From positions 4,774,001-4,838,000 of the forward strand of contig JAFEKR010000001.1 in the NCBI GenBank assembly GCA_019022495.1: a stretch of 64,000 nt of DNA. Reading direction: 5' to 3'. Of this stretch, positions 10,448-19,241 are shown in pieces. The translations under genes and the position numbers were made by a program. Source of the DNA: Epichloe hybrida (Eukaryota > Ascomycota > Sordariomycetes > Hypocreales > Clavicipitaceae). The notes beneath the pieces were generated by a model, which was not told the origin of the DNA, made no database searches, and saw nothing but the letters and a program-made list of their open reading frames with translations. How positions within the stretch are numbered: the first letter of the stretch is position 1; each line of letters starts with the position of its first letter.

Positions 10448-11019
10448 CTACGCATCGCCCTCCATGACAACGACGTCCTTGTCTTCAAAGAACTTGGCCA
10501 GCTCTCCGTTCGTGTGCATCGTCCGCAGGATATCGCACCCGCCCACGAACTCCTTGTCCACGTACAGCTGAGGAATCGTCGGCCAATCGGAATACTCCTT
10601 GATGCCCTCGCGCAGCTCCGAGTCCTCGAGGACGTTGAACGCCGCGAACTTGGCCGGGTTGACGCCCTGCATGCCGAGGATCTTGATGACGGTGGCCGAG
10701 AATCCGCACTGGGGCATCTCGGGCGTCCCCTTCATGAAGAGCACGACCGGCGCGGAGGCGACGGCCCTGTCAATGGCCGACCGGGTCTCGTTTGAGATGA
10801 GGCGGATCGGAAAGGGCGAGAGCGGGGCGGCGAGGACGACGACGGGAGCTCGCAGTCGGGACGGGGAGATTGGTGCGCGAACAGCTGCTGCTGCTGGTCG
10901 GGCAGCGTGTCGGAGAGTCTGGCAGGGGATGTTTTTTTTTTTTTTTTTTGTCAGCTCGGCGCCGGGTAGGGAGAGATACATTGGGTGGCACGTACGGGGG
11001 CTATGCTCCTGGAGAACAT
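10448..11019 (-). CDS. GRX5: Monothiol glutaredoxin, mitochondrial (Grx5 type)
   Basis: Read on the minus strand: exon 1 11,019-10,996 (MFSRSIAP), intron 10,995-10,919 (GTACGT...CTGCCAG, with a CTGAC-plus-poly-A branch region), exon 2 10,918-10,448; 164 residues in all. The first ~48 residues are rich in Arg, Ala and Pro with no acidic residue, as in a mitochondrial presequence. The glutaredoxin fold follows: [17 protein letters not shown] with the monothiol CGFS active site (Cys about 79), then [19 protein letters not shown], which holds the cis-Pro TIP and GGCD glutathione-binding motifs. Grx5 proteins transfer Fe-S clusters in mitochondria using glutathione. An ORF reading through the intron encodes a false poly-Lys stretch from the poly-A tract. 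The gene diverges from the decarboxylase gene at 11,472. Confidence 0.93.
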
Positions 11020-11471
11020 GGCTGCTTTCTTGGGGTGGTGAGGACGCGAAGAAGGTGGTCGGTCGACTTGGTGGGCGAAGAGACAAGATCCGTGATGTTA
11101 ATGAGAGAAGAGGAGGGAGGGTTAGTTGGGCTGACCAATCATTAGTGTCGCAAAGCGAATACAGCCCTGCCCACTTAATATTGATGGAGGGAGGGGGGGT
11201 GGCACCATGGTCACCAGGTTAACAAGTTACAACTGCAGACGCTTTCTAGAGCAGTCAATGGATCACTTTGTTCGCGGAGAAACTCCAAGGTCTTTCCCCA
11301 AAAAAAAAAATTCCAAGTTTTTCTTCCCCAAGAATATCACGTAGGCCTTGCCATCGTCAAAAACATCAAATCCCAGCCCGTCCGTCGACTTGCTTCGCCC
11401 GCCTTCACCTTCTCCATCTCATCGTGTTCGCTGCATTCACAACGCACCCCGTCCTACACCTCGCTCATACA
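11020..11471. promoter_or_regulatory. Divergent promoter between GRX5 and the CoA decarboxylase gene
   Basis: These 452 bp lie between two outward-facing start codons and must hold both promoters and 5' leaders. Pyrimidine-rich DNA with CTTCACCTTCTCC-type words occurs at about 11,400-11,430, before the ATG at 11,472. No specific operator was recognised. Confidence 0.5.
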
Positions 11472-12218
11472 ATGCTGCACGCATCACGGAGCGGCCCTGA
11501 CCCGCAAGCCGATCTGCAGACCTCGGCAGCCGGCAATGTGTCGCTGGCGCGCGACGACGGCAAAAAGCACCTGCTCCTCGCCGTGAGCGGCTCCGTGGCC
11601 ACCATCAAGATTGCCAACATCATCGGCGGGCTGGCCTACCACTGCAACCTCTCGATCCGCCTCGTGCTCACCGCGTCGGCCGAGCACTTCCTCGGGGGCC
11701 AGGCCGAGGAGCAGCCCACCCTGGCCGAAGTCCGTCGCCTTCCCAACGTGGACGGCATCTACACGGATGCCGCCGAGTGGACTCGCCCATGGATCCGCGG
11801 CGCCCCCATCCTGCACATTGAGCTGCGCAGGTGGGCGCATCTCCTCATGATCGTGCCCCTGAGCGCAAATACCATGGCCAAGATGGTGGCTGGCGTGTGC
11901 GACAACCTGCTGCTGTGCGTGGTCAGGGCGTGGGACCACGACGGGTCCATCGACGGCGCGAGGAAGAAGATTGTCGTCGCTCCCGCCATGAACAAGGCCA
12001 TGTGGAGGCACCCGTTGACGGCCAAGCACATCAAAACTCTGGAGGAGGACTGGGGTGGCCATGATGGATGGGTCGAGGTTCTACGGCCCGTGTCCAAGGA
12101 GCTTGCGTGCAATGATGTTGGCGAGGGCGCCATGGTCGAGTGGCAGGAGATTGTGAGCGTGGCGGAAGAGAGGCTGAAAGAGGCTCGGGCTGGAGAAGAG
12201 ACGGCACAGTTTATATGA
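11472..12218 (+). CDS. Phosphopantothenoylcysteine decarboxylase (HFCD flavoprotein; CoA synthesis)
   Basis: A single exon of 248 residues. The enzyme decarboxylates 4'-phosphopantothenoyl-L-cysteine to 4'-phosphopantetheine using FMN, the third step from pantothenate to CoA. Family landmarks in order: HLLLAVSGSVATIKI (flavin phosphate loop, ~33-47), APILHIELRRWAHLLMIVPLSANTMAK with the catalytic His (~115), GVCDNLLLCVVRAWD, VVAPAMNKAMW (the PxMNxxMW motif, ~169-178), and KELACNDVGEGAM with the conserved Cys (~213) of the substrate-recognition clamp. Halotolerance proteins Hal3/Sis2 belong to the same family but carry acidic C-terminal tails; this protein lacks one, so a plain decarboxylase is more likely. 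The frame continues upstream to 11,268 without family similarity; the ATG at 11,472 is the natural start. Confidence 0.92.
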   Translation: MLHASRSGPDPQADLQTSAAGNVSLARDDGKKHLLLAVSGSVATIKIANIIGGLAYHCNLSIRLVLTASAEHFLGGQAEEQPTLAEVRRLPNVDGIYTDAAEWTRPWIRGAPILHIELRRWAHLLMIVPLSANTMAKMVAGVCDNLLLCVVRAWDHDGSIDGARKKIVVAPAMNKAMWRHPLTAKHIKTLEEDWGGHDGWVEVLRPVSKELACNDVGEGAMVEWQEIVSVAEERLKEARAGEETAQFI

Positions 12219-12491
12219 TGGAGCCATTTTGTGTGGGAGATTCCCCCCCCCCCCCCCCCCTTGTTTTTTTCTACCCCCCAAGTTGTCGGCTTGTTCGTAC
12301 TCGCTGTAATGGCAGCTGTCTGGCAGCTGTCTGGCAATTTCGACACTTGGCCCGGGCAGCTGTACATGCACGTTACTGCCTTGGCCCCATCCACCAATCT
12401 TGCCCACCCGGGGGTTGTGGTTGGTTGTCTTTGGAGATCGTCCAGAAAGTCTACGCAGAAACAACAACGTCTCGAGCCCATGCCAGCCACC
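12219..12491. other. Spacer with a long poly-C tract
   Basis: A homopolymeric C run of about 18 nt starts near 12,243 and is followed by T- and C-rich DNA. It is probably the 3' UTR of the decarboxylase gene plus the promoter of the next gene. TGGCAGCTGTC is repeated in tandem at about 12,310-12,332. Confidence 0.5.
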
Positions 12492-13350
12492 ATGCCGTCT
12501 CCTCCGAACCATCATCCCCCCGAAGCTTCGTCCTCCACGGCCGCTGAAAAGGCAATCTCGAGTCTGCGCGCCCGGCTTCGCAGCGAGGACATGGTGCCTT
12601 GCCAAGAATCCGCCCTCGCGACAAACCACCAGCAGAACCACGTACACGCAAAACTTGAAGCCAGATTCTCCAAGATTTTCGAAGCCCAAGCTGATCAGCT
12701 CGATTCGAGCACCGATACGACATCGGCCAATCTCTCCGGTAGATCTGAACCCCGCCCCCAAGGGGAAACCCTAAACTAAAAAAAATTAATTCCCAACTCT
12801 TCCTCCAGCAACGTTTGCTCTCTACGGCCAAGAAATCTACAACACTTCTCTCAAGGCCGTCGAGTCAGCCTATGAAACCACCTCGGCCAGCATTTCCAAC
12901 TTCCACACCCAAGCCGCGAGCGCATCGACCCACACGCGGCATCTGTACGACAACATTTCGTACCCTCTATCCGCCACACTTTGCCATTCCACGAGTTTCC
13001 CCAGTGCAAGCATAGGGAGACATGTCCGTGCTCTGAACAAAAAACTTTCCGCCGCCGAGGCGGAACTGAGCAGATTGAACCAAGAATGGAAGAGGTGCGC
13101 GGAAGAGGAGGCCATGGTCTTGGCCGAGCGCGTGGTCGGCGCCGACGGTGGGGCAAAGAAGAAGATGGACGAGCTGGTCGAGAGCATAGAGGACATTGTA
13201 AGAACTAGAGGGGACGAGATCGACGAGCTGGATCAGGTATGTTGGAGCTTGAAGAACTTGCGCGCGAAGCGTCACTGACTAGAGAAGGAGTACCGAGACT
13301 TGTTGTGGGCCGAGTCGAATCGTATGATGCAGGCCATGATGGCGGATTGA
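12492..13350 (+). CDS. Unidentified coiled-coil protein, three exons
   Basis: Exons 12,492-12,738, 12,809-13,236 and 13,288-13,350 give about 245 residues. The start at 12,492 has an ideal GCCACCATG context; 12,480 is an in-frame alternative. The N-terminus is Pro/Ser-rich (MPSPPNHHPPEASSS). A helical segment (AKLEARFSKIFEAQADQLDS) is followed by a Ser/Thr-rich stretch. The C-terminal half is charged and helix-forming (LSAAEAELSRLNQEWKRCAEEEAMVLAERVV, in two heptad-rich runs) and ends in LLWAESNRMMQAMMAD. Intron 1 is 70 bp and intron 2 is 51 bp, and both junctions keep phase. I do not recognise the family. Its size and helical character resemble small subunits of tethering or kinetochore complexes, but that is only a structural analogy. 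Confidence 0.7.
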
Positions 13351-13897
13351 AACAGACCAAGATTGGGCGGCAGGGTGTTGCAAAGCTGCGTTGGTTGTAT
13401 TGTTATATAAATGGCTCGCTAGAACTAAGCGATTGATGCGAACTGGCCTTCACCATAGTTTCCAAATCAAGTACCCATGGAGATCCCCCTATTCTACGGT
13501 TAGACGTGAGGGACGGAAAAGAACCCCATGTTTCCAAGTAGTCTCTGTAATGTTGCATCGATCGCAATTCCTTCCCTCCATGCTATGCAAGACCGTTTCT
13601 TCCAGTCTACCACAGATATCATCTATTTCGCCCTGAACTCCAGTTTAATGATGTGGTGATGAGAAGCCGCTCAACGTTTATCCTGAAGACGTTCCATTTG
13701 TATCCAAGCCAGATAACCATTGAAAATATGAAAAAAAGAAAAAAAAATTCTTCTTTTGCGCACCAAGATGGGAAAGCAAGCATGCAAGTGGTGAATCGCT
13801 TCACACCTTCTTCTTTTCCTGTATACAGTGTTGAGGGGGGAAGAGATAAGCATGCGGCACCTCGGCGCGGCATTACGCAAAGAAGTCGCAGCCAAAT
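13351..13897. other. Intergenic region between convergent genes
   Basis: This is 3' UTR territory between the coiled-coil gene (plus) and the aminotransferase gene (minus). ORFs here, including one with an A-rich KKRKKN stretch, look like shadows. No structured RNA, repeat or regulatory site was recognised. Confidence 0.5.
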
Positions 13898-15255
13898 TTA
13901 CTGCTCCTTCTCGGGAATAATGACACCCCACTCGTGCTGCTCGCGGCCATACATGATGTCGCCGATCCAAGTCTTGACCTTGGTCGTGATTTCGCCGGCT
14001 TTGCCCTCGGGGCCCATGGGGACATTGATGTCCTTGCCACGGTGGTGGATTTGCGAAACAGGGCAGACAAAGTACTTCAGACCATGTTAGCATCGGGTCT
14101 CTTTCCAGGGGGGGGCAATTTTAAAATAAAAAATAAAAATTGACAAGGGAACAAACTCTGCTCAAAGGTGGAGAGATGACAGATGATGCAACTTACAGCA
14201 GTGCCGGCGGCAAAGGACTCGAGAAGGCGGCCTTCAGCATCAGCCTCGGCCAGCTCGTCGATGGTGTACCTGCGTTCCGTGACCTCGATCTCGTCGGCCA
14301 GTCTCTGGCGCACAACATCCAGGCAGCTGCGGCGGGTGACACCATCCAAGATCAGCTTGTCATCCAGAGGCGCAGTGATGAGCTCCTTCTTGCCATCCTT
14401 GCGCTTCCAGACGACGAAGAAGTTGGAAGCACCGGCCTCGGTACACTCGCCCTGCTGGCCATACAGCCAGAGAATCTGGTGGAATCCGCGGCGACGAGCA
14501 TCTTGCGTGGCCATGAGGGAAGGGCCATAATTGGCTCCAACCTTGGCATAGCCGAATCCACCAACCCAGGCACGAACCATGTCCTCGGGAGAAGTGTGCA
14601 GTCTCATGCCGCCGGGCGGAGAGTCCATGCGAGGCATGAAGGTGACAATGATGTAAAGCATGGCCTCCTTGGGAGCCTGAACGCCCAGCTGGGACTGAGT
14701 ACCGATAAGCGTAGGTCGGATGTAGAGGAAGTTGCCAGACTGGTTCTTGGGTAGCCAGCGGGGACCGTCGACCGAGAGAAGAGACATGATGAGCTTCTCC
14801 AGCTCCGGAGGGTCGAAGAGAGGAAGGGAGATGCGGCTGGCAGACATGAGCATACGTGCGCAGTTGCGATCGGGGCGGAACACTCGCAGCTTGCCGTCGT
14901 ATCCGCGGAAGACCTTGAGGCCTTCGAAACACTCGGTGGCGTAGTGCAGGCAAGAAGCGGTGGGCATGAGGGATAAAGGGCCGTAGGGCTTCAGCTCAGG
15001 TACTCCCCATCCGGTCGAAGCCTTCCAGATTGCGGTGACCATGTGGTCAGTGGCAACAGTCTCGTCGCCAGAGTTGGCGACGGCCTCGTCGGGGACAGTG
15101 CGAGGGCTCTCGGTCAACGTGTAGGTAAGCTTGGAGGCATCGAGAGGAGCAGGCGTGGTATTGCCATTGGAGACGTGAGGAGCGGCGGCTTCTTTGCGCT
15201 GGATGGCCGAGGCAGTCAGGTTGACATCCTGGTGAGGAACAGCAGAGGGGGCCAT
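13898..15255 (-). CDS. Branched-chain amino-acid aminotransferase (class IV, PLP-dependent)
   Basis: Minus strand: exon 1 15,255-14,197, intron 14,196-14,072 (GTAAGT...GAAG), exon 2 14,071-13,898; about 410 residues. It interconverts Leu, Ile and Val with their 2-oxo acids using glutamate/2-oxoglutarate. Landmarks: ATECFEGLKVFRG, RMLMSASRISLP, YIRPTLIGTQSQLGV, GFGYAKVGANYGPSL with the PLP-binding Lys (about residue 238), ILWLYGQQGECTEAGASNFF, LDGVTRRS, and AAGTAYFVCPVSQIHHRG spanning the intron. The frame is open to an upstream ATG at 15,354, which would add 33 residues. I prefer 15,255 because a splice-acceptor-like CTTAACCTCCCTCAG sits just upstream, suggesting a 5' UTR intron. If the longer form is made, its Arg-containing extension could target mitochondria. 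Confidence 0.93.
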
Positions 15256-16360
15256 GTCGTCGTTCTGAGGGAGGTTAAGTGGTTGTACTTTTGGCTGACG
15301 AGAGACGGGAGTGTGGTGGTTTAAGTGTATTTTCGTTGTGGTGGACCTCCGCATACGGCCATCTGGAATGTGTCAGCATGAAAACGCCAAATTACCCCTT
15401 TGGGCACATTCATGGTCTTGGCAGGTCTCTCAATCGGCCGGAATGCTTACCAGAGTTTCAATGCTGTAGTGTGACTTGTAGCCTTGTAGTCGTTTTTCTC
15501 TGCTCGTGCGTCACGCACGGAATGGGCTTTGGGCAGGTCTCCGATCCGTACATATATGTACATGTATGTACATAATGGCCAGACTGCAGACTGCCCTTGT
15601 CTGCCCCTCCATTTCCACATCGTTGGCAGCTGCCAGGTGTAGACAGGTGCCCCGGCCGCGCGTGCTCGGCAAACCCACCCGTACAGCAGCTTGTTGAGAC
15701 GCTGGCTTATTAATCGGGAAAACAAAAAAAAAAAGTGACCAGGTGACTCGAGCAAATGTCCAATGGCGGGTCGAGTCGTGGAGCTGATCAGTGACTCATG
15801 AGTCCACACCTCCGACGCCTGCCGCTCCCTCCCTCCTGAGTCCTGGCTGCGTTTATCTTCCGCGCCGTTGACTTCGGCTCAACGACGAGGTTCCGCGACA
15901 GATGTTGCAGAAAAAAAAGCGAGCGCGAGAAATTTCAGTGGATTCAAAACTTCACACCTCCCGGTCTGACGCTCAAAACCATCATCTATCAGAATCCCAA
16001 TTGAGCATCCTCTCCGTGACCATGGCTCCGCGGGTTGTCTAAGCCGGTCCGGTCCGGCGTAAAGGCAGGGGCGGAACGTCACCGTGAAAGACTTATGTGT
16101 AAACCGGGAACCGCGACGCCGTGCCGTCCCCCCAACACATCACCCTTCTTTCTTGGCTACGGGCTACGGGGAAAGACAAGCGTTACTTGTCCGGCAGGTG
16201 TGGCTGTACTGTAACTGTGCGATCCGCCGCGGATAGCCGCGAACGAACTTGTCCACGACAATGCGGCGCGGTGGGTCCGTTCATAACGAAAGTGTTGCAC
16301 TGTTGCACCTACAAGGGCATAATTGATCCCTGCCGCACGATAGTCTCACTACTTAACTAG
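15256..16360. other. Intergenic DNA upstream of the aminotransferase gene, up to the AT-rich boundary
   Basis: GC-balanced DNA with no convincing gene. It contains the aminotransferase leader and promoter, an alternating ATGTACAT-type tract at about 15,550-15,575, the TGACTC cluster, and a triple CCGG array (CCGGTCCGGTCCGG, 16,044-16,057). Composition changes abruptly at about 16,360. Confidence 0.55.
15743..15842. promoter_or_regulatory. Cluster of CPC1/GCN4-type (TGACTC) sites upstream of the aminotransferase gene
   Basis: TGACTCG occurs at 15,744-15,750, TGACTCATGAGTC at 15,792-15,804 (containing a 12-bp perfect palindrome) and TGAGTC at about 15,836. TGACTCA is the known target of GCN4 in yeast and CPC1/CpcA in filamentous ascomycetes, which activate amino-acid biosynthesis genes on starvation. 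The cluster lies about 490-590 bp before the aminotransferase start, a sensible place for such control. Binding is inferred. Confidence 0.55.
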
Positions 16361-17160
16361 CTGAGATAAGAGTCCACCCCTAGCTAGTTATTTTCTATAA
16401 TCTTTATAACTATATAGTATATTTTAGTACTATATTAGTACCTTACCTATAGTAAAGATACTTAGGTATTTAAGCTATAGTTTACACTCTCTTATAGGGT
16501 TAGATAACTTAATAAAGGTAGTTATATTAAACCCTAGCTTTATAGTCTAATATAGTAGTAGTTATATAGTGTTTATAATTATTATACCTTTCTTCTAAAT
16601 TAGTACTTTTCTCTTTAAATTAACTAATTATTTAATCTTTAAATAATTAGTATATACCTAGTAAAAAGAGAGGCCTAATTTATTAATATTATAATTAGGT
16701 AACCTTAGTATACTAGGATTAATATTACCTTTTTAGTTTAATAGTAACACTATAGGATATCTTATAATAGCTAAGAAATCTTTAAAAGGTAATAAGCTAG
16801 CTATTAAGCTATAGGAGCCTTACTATTAGGACTTATAGTATAAAATAGTTAAGGTAAGAGCTATTAAAGATAGAATCTAGGTCTTTATTAATTCTAATTT
16901 AAATCTATAGCTAGACTACCCTTCTAAGCCTCTAATTCTTATAGGAAATAAAACTCTAGTAAAAAGAAAGGTAATAGAAGCTATATAAAGTTAATTATTT
17001 ACTTTAGAAACCTTAGGAGTTTAAATATGCTTATATAGCACTAGAGCTATAATTAGTAGCTCTTAGTAACCCTAGGAAGGCTTTTCTAAAAAGTAACTAT
17101 AGGAAAGCTTTTCTAAAGCTAATAATATACCTAAAGAGAGTTATTTTTAGTACCCCTAGT
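16361..17160. other. AT-rich, RIP-like degraded DNA of unknown origin
   Basis: Very AT-rich, C-poor sequence with stops in all frames, lying between the gene-bearing DNA and the first recognisable element terminus. Short open stretches hint at a former coding region, but no family can be assigned. Confidence 0.45.
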
Positions 17161-18581
17161 CAGAGCTTTGCATGTAGTGTAGTATTTGTAGTATTTTGGC
17201 TTTCGATGTAGTATATAGTGTAGTAGTTTGTAGTGTAATGTAGTATGTAGTGTAGTGTAGTAAATACTACACTACACTATAAATACTACAAATGTAGTAT
17301 TAGTAAAAACAAAAGTAGGTAATTTTATTATTCTATAATATTCCTTAGATTTTTCTTAATTAGCTTAATATTAGCCTCTTTTTTTATTATTATTTAGTTA
17401 TTTAGTTATAAATTTTTAAAGTTTAGGCTTATTTAAACTATTAAGCTAATAATAGGTATAGGGTTACTGAAAATAAACTCTTTTAGTATTTATATATAGC
17501 CTAATTTTTTAAGTAAATTTAAAAGGTCTTTATACTTCTAAAGCTTTTTTCTTAGATTTACTATTTAATTTTAGTATATTTTTTATCTTTTAATCTAAGA
17601 TTTACCCTAAAGAAATTATTTATTATTCTATAAAAATAAGGTATTAAATATAATAATGATATATTTAGATTAATAAGACTTTTATCCCCTCCTGGGCACG
17701 AGGTAAAACTGCTTAAATTATAGATCTCTATTTTTCAACACCTTTCCCAAATATCTAGCCTTCTTCTCTAGCTTTTTATTTCCCTTCTTCTTCTTACTTT
17801 TCCTAAATTCCTTAATGTTTTCTTTGGTTTTTTGAATTTCCTTATCTAGAATTTCCTCGGATTTTTAGATAGCTATTAGGTTCTATAGCCTAGTGGTTAT
17901 AGCCCTTAGCTTATAGTTACCCTTAGCTATACTATTTTCTAATTAGTTAGTTATTAATTAGTTAATTAGTAGCCCTTAACTTACCTATGAATTTGAATTA
18001 AAGTGAAGTTAAGTAAGAATAAGTTATGTTTTTTTTTGGTTTGCCTTAGAGCTTTAAAGGATAAGTTATAAGATAGAAGAGATGTAAAGAGATAGAATAA
18101 ATATAGTTATAGAGGAAGGGGGAATTACGTTAATTCATGCTATAAGTAAAACTTAAATAGATTTAAGTTTAACTACAGTCGCAAATTATAACTATATCTT
18201 ATGTAATTATAGCTATAAACTTTGTTATAAACTTTGTATTAACTTTTCAGCCCCTAAATTTATGGCTTAAAGCTTATTCCTTTTATATTTTACCTAACAC
18301 TATAGTAATTATTGAATTTAGTTATTACATGTGGCACTAGCTAGGTATTACTAGTAATTTTTTTGGTTCCTTGAAAATTAGATGCATTGGCCACAGCCAA
18401 TGACCCCAAAAAAAATTAAAAATCAATAAGACTTTTATTATAAAGATAATATTTTAATATATTTAGTAAGAGGTTCTTAAGTAATATAACTATTTTCTTT
18501 TAATTAAAACTAATTATATTAAGTTTTTAGGTTTTTAAGGTAAAAGAAAATTAAAAAACTGTAAAAAAGCTATAATAATAA
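17161..18581 (+). mobile_element. hAT-3: left part of a hAT-like element, split by Copia-A
   Basis: It starts with CAGAGCTTTGCATGTAGTG and the same subterminal GTAGTGTAGTA array as hAT-1 (36,389), and stays similar to hAT-1 through the position equivalent to about 37,055. It is then cut by the Copia-A LTR at 18,582. It also contains a 739-bp insertion (17,686-18,424). The bases before it (CCCCTAGT) are the candidate left 8-bp duplication; its partner would lie beyond the right edge of the window. Confidence 0.7.
17686..18424 (+). mobile_element. 739-bp insertion with a 14-bp target duplication (non-LTR/SINE-like)
   Basis: AATAAGACTTTTAT is present on both sides (17,672-17,685 and 18,425-18,438), and the flanks together match hAT-1 uninterrupted. 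The insert ends in an A-rich stretch (CCCCAAAAAAAATTAAAAATC). A long duplication plus an A-rich 3' end points to LINE-type target-primed integration. A tRNA D-arm/A-box-like word, TAGCCTAGTGGTTATAGC, lies at about 17,886-17,903, roughly 200 bp inside. No coding frame survives. Confidence 0.55.
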
Positions 18582-18888
18582 TGTTGGATTCACAGGGTAT
18601 TGAATTCAATGTAATACAGTCGTGAGCCCGAAGAATAGTATTGTCATCGATTATCTATTCTAGGCTACGTTATCTGTTATTATAATTAATTAAGTTATAG
18701 GAAAAGAGAGGTAAAAAGCTAGAAGTTATAATATATAAAGGGAAAAGGGGTTATGTGTTTATATCCCTATATTTCCTAGCTAATTAACATGCTAGGTTAT
18801 AGGTTATATGTGGGGTCCGCGCGTGGCCTAAGCTTTTACTAGGTAATTACAGCTATGACGCGCGATTAATATTACCTTTATTCTAACA
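18582..18888 (-). repeat. Copia-A 3' LTR (307 bp)
   Basis: It begins TGTTGGATTC and ends TTCTAACA, an imperfect TGTT/AACA inverted terminus. The following 47 bp closely match the DNA just inside the Copia-B 3' LTR, including the polypurine tract on the minus strand. AATAA precedes it; the partner duplication would be outside the window. Confidence 0.75.
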
Positions 18889-18945
18889 CTAGAACTTCTC
18901 TCTTTTAATATAATTATTAATATATAATATTAATTGTAGAAATAA

Positions 18946-19241
18946 TGTTGGTATCTACAGGATACCATTGACCTACGCGTAGGGTTTTTGGGGTGGACTA
19001 AAGTGCACGTAATCGTCATATATTCTAGTTTACTAAAGCAAGCAAAAGAGGGATTAAATAGAAGCAAAGAGAGTGTGCTATTTATTATAGGAAGAGGGGC
19101 CTTAATTAGGGTTATTAGCGAAGAGGCCATATATGCTAACCCTAATCGCGGCGCGGTTAGGCTAGATATGTAGGTCCGTGATACAACACGCTTACCTAAT
19201 TAGAGGCACGCACCCTTATTAATATTATACTTATTCTAACA
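18946..19241 (-). repeat. Copia-B 3' LTR (left)
   Basis: 296 bp, TGTTGGTATC...TTCTAACA. Its outer (left) half keeps GC words such as CTACGCGTAGGG and GTGCACGTAATCGTC that are mutated in the other LTR, while its inner half is the more mutated one. Confidence 0.88.

Noticed and set aside
10919..10995. Poly-Lys (minus) and poly-Phe (plus) coding stretches
   Set aside because: These come from the poly-A/T tract inside the GRX5 intron.
8128..15255. Secondary-metabolite biosynthetic cluster
   Set aside because: No polyketide synthase, peptide synthetase, terpene cyclase or cluster regulator is present; the genes are mostly housekeeping metabolism.
18988..19173. Short ORFs at 18,988-19,173 (plus) and 32,861-33,082 (minus)
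   Set aside because: Both lie inside Copia-B LTRs and owe their openness to the less mutated outer LTR ends.
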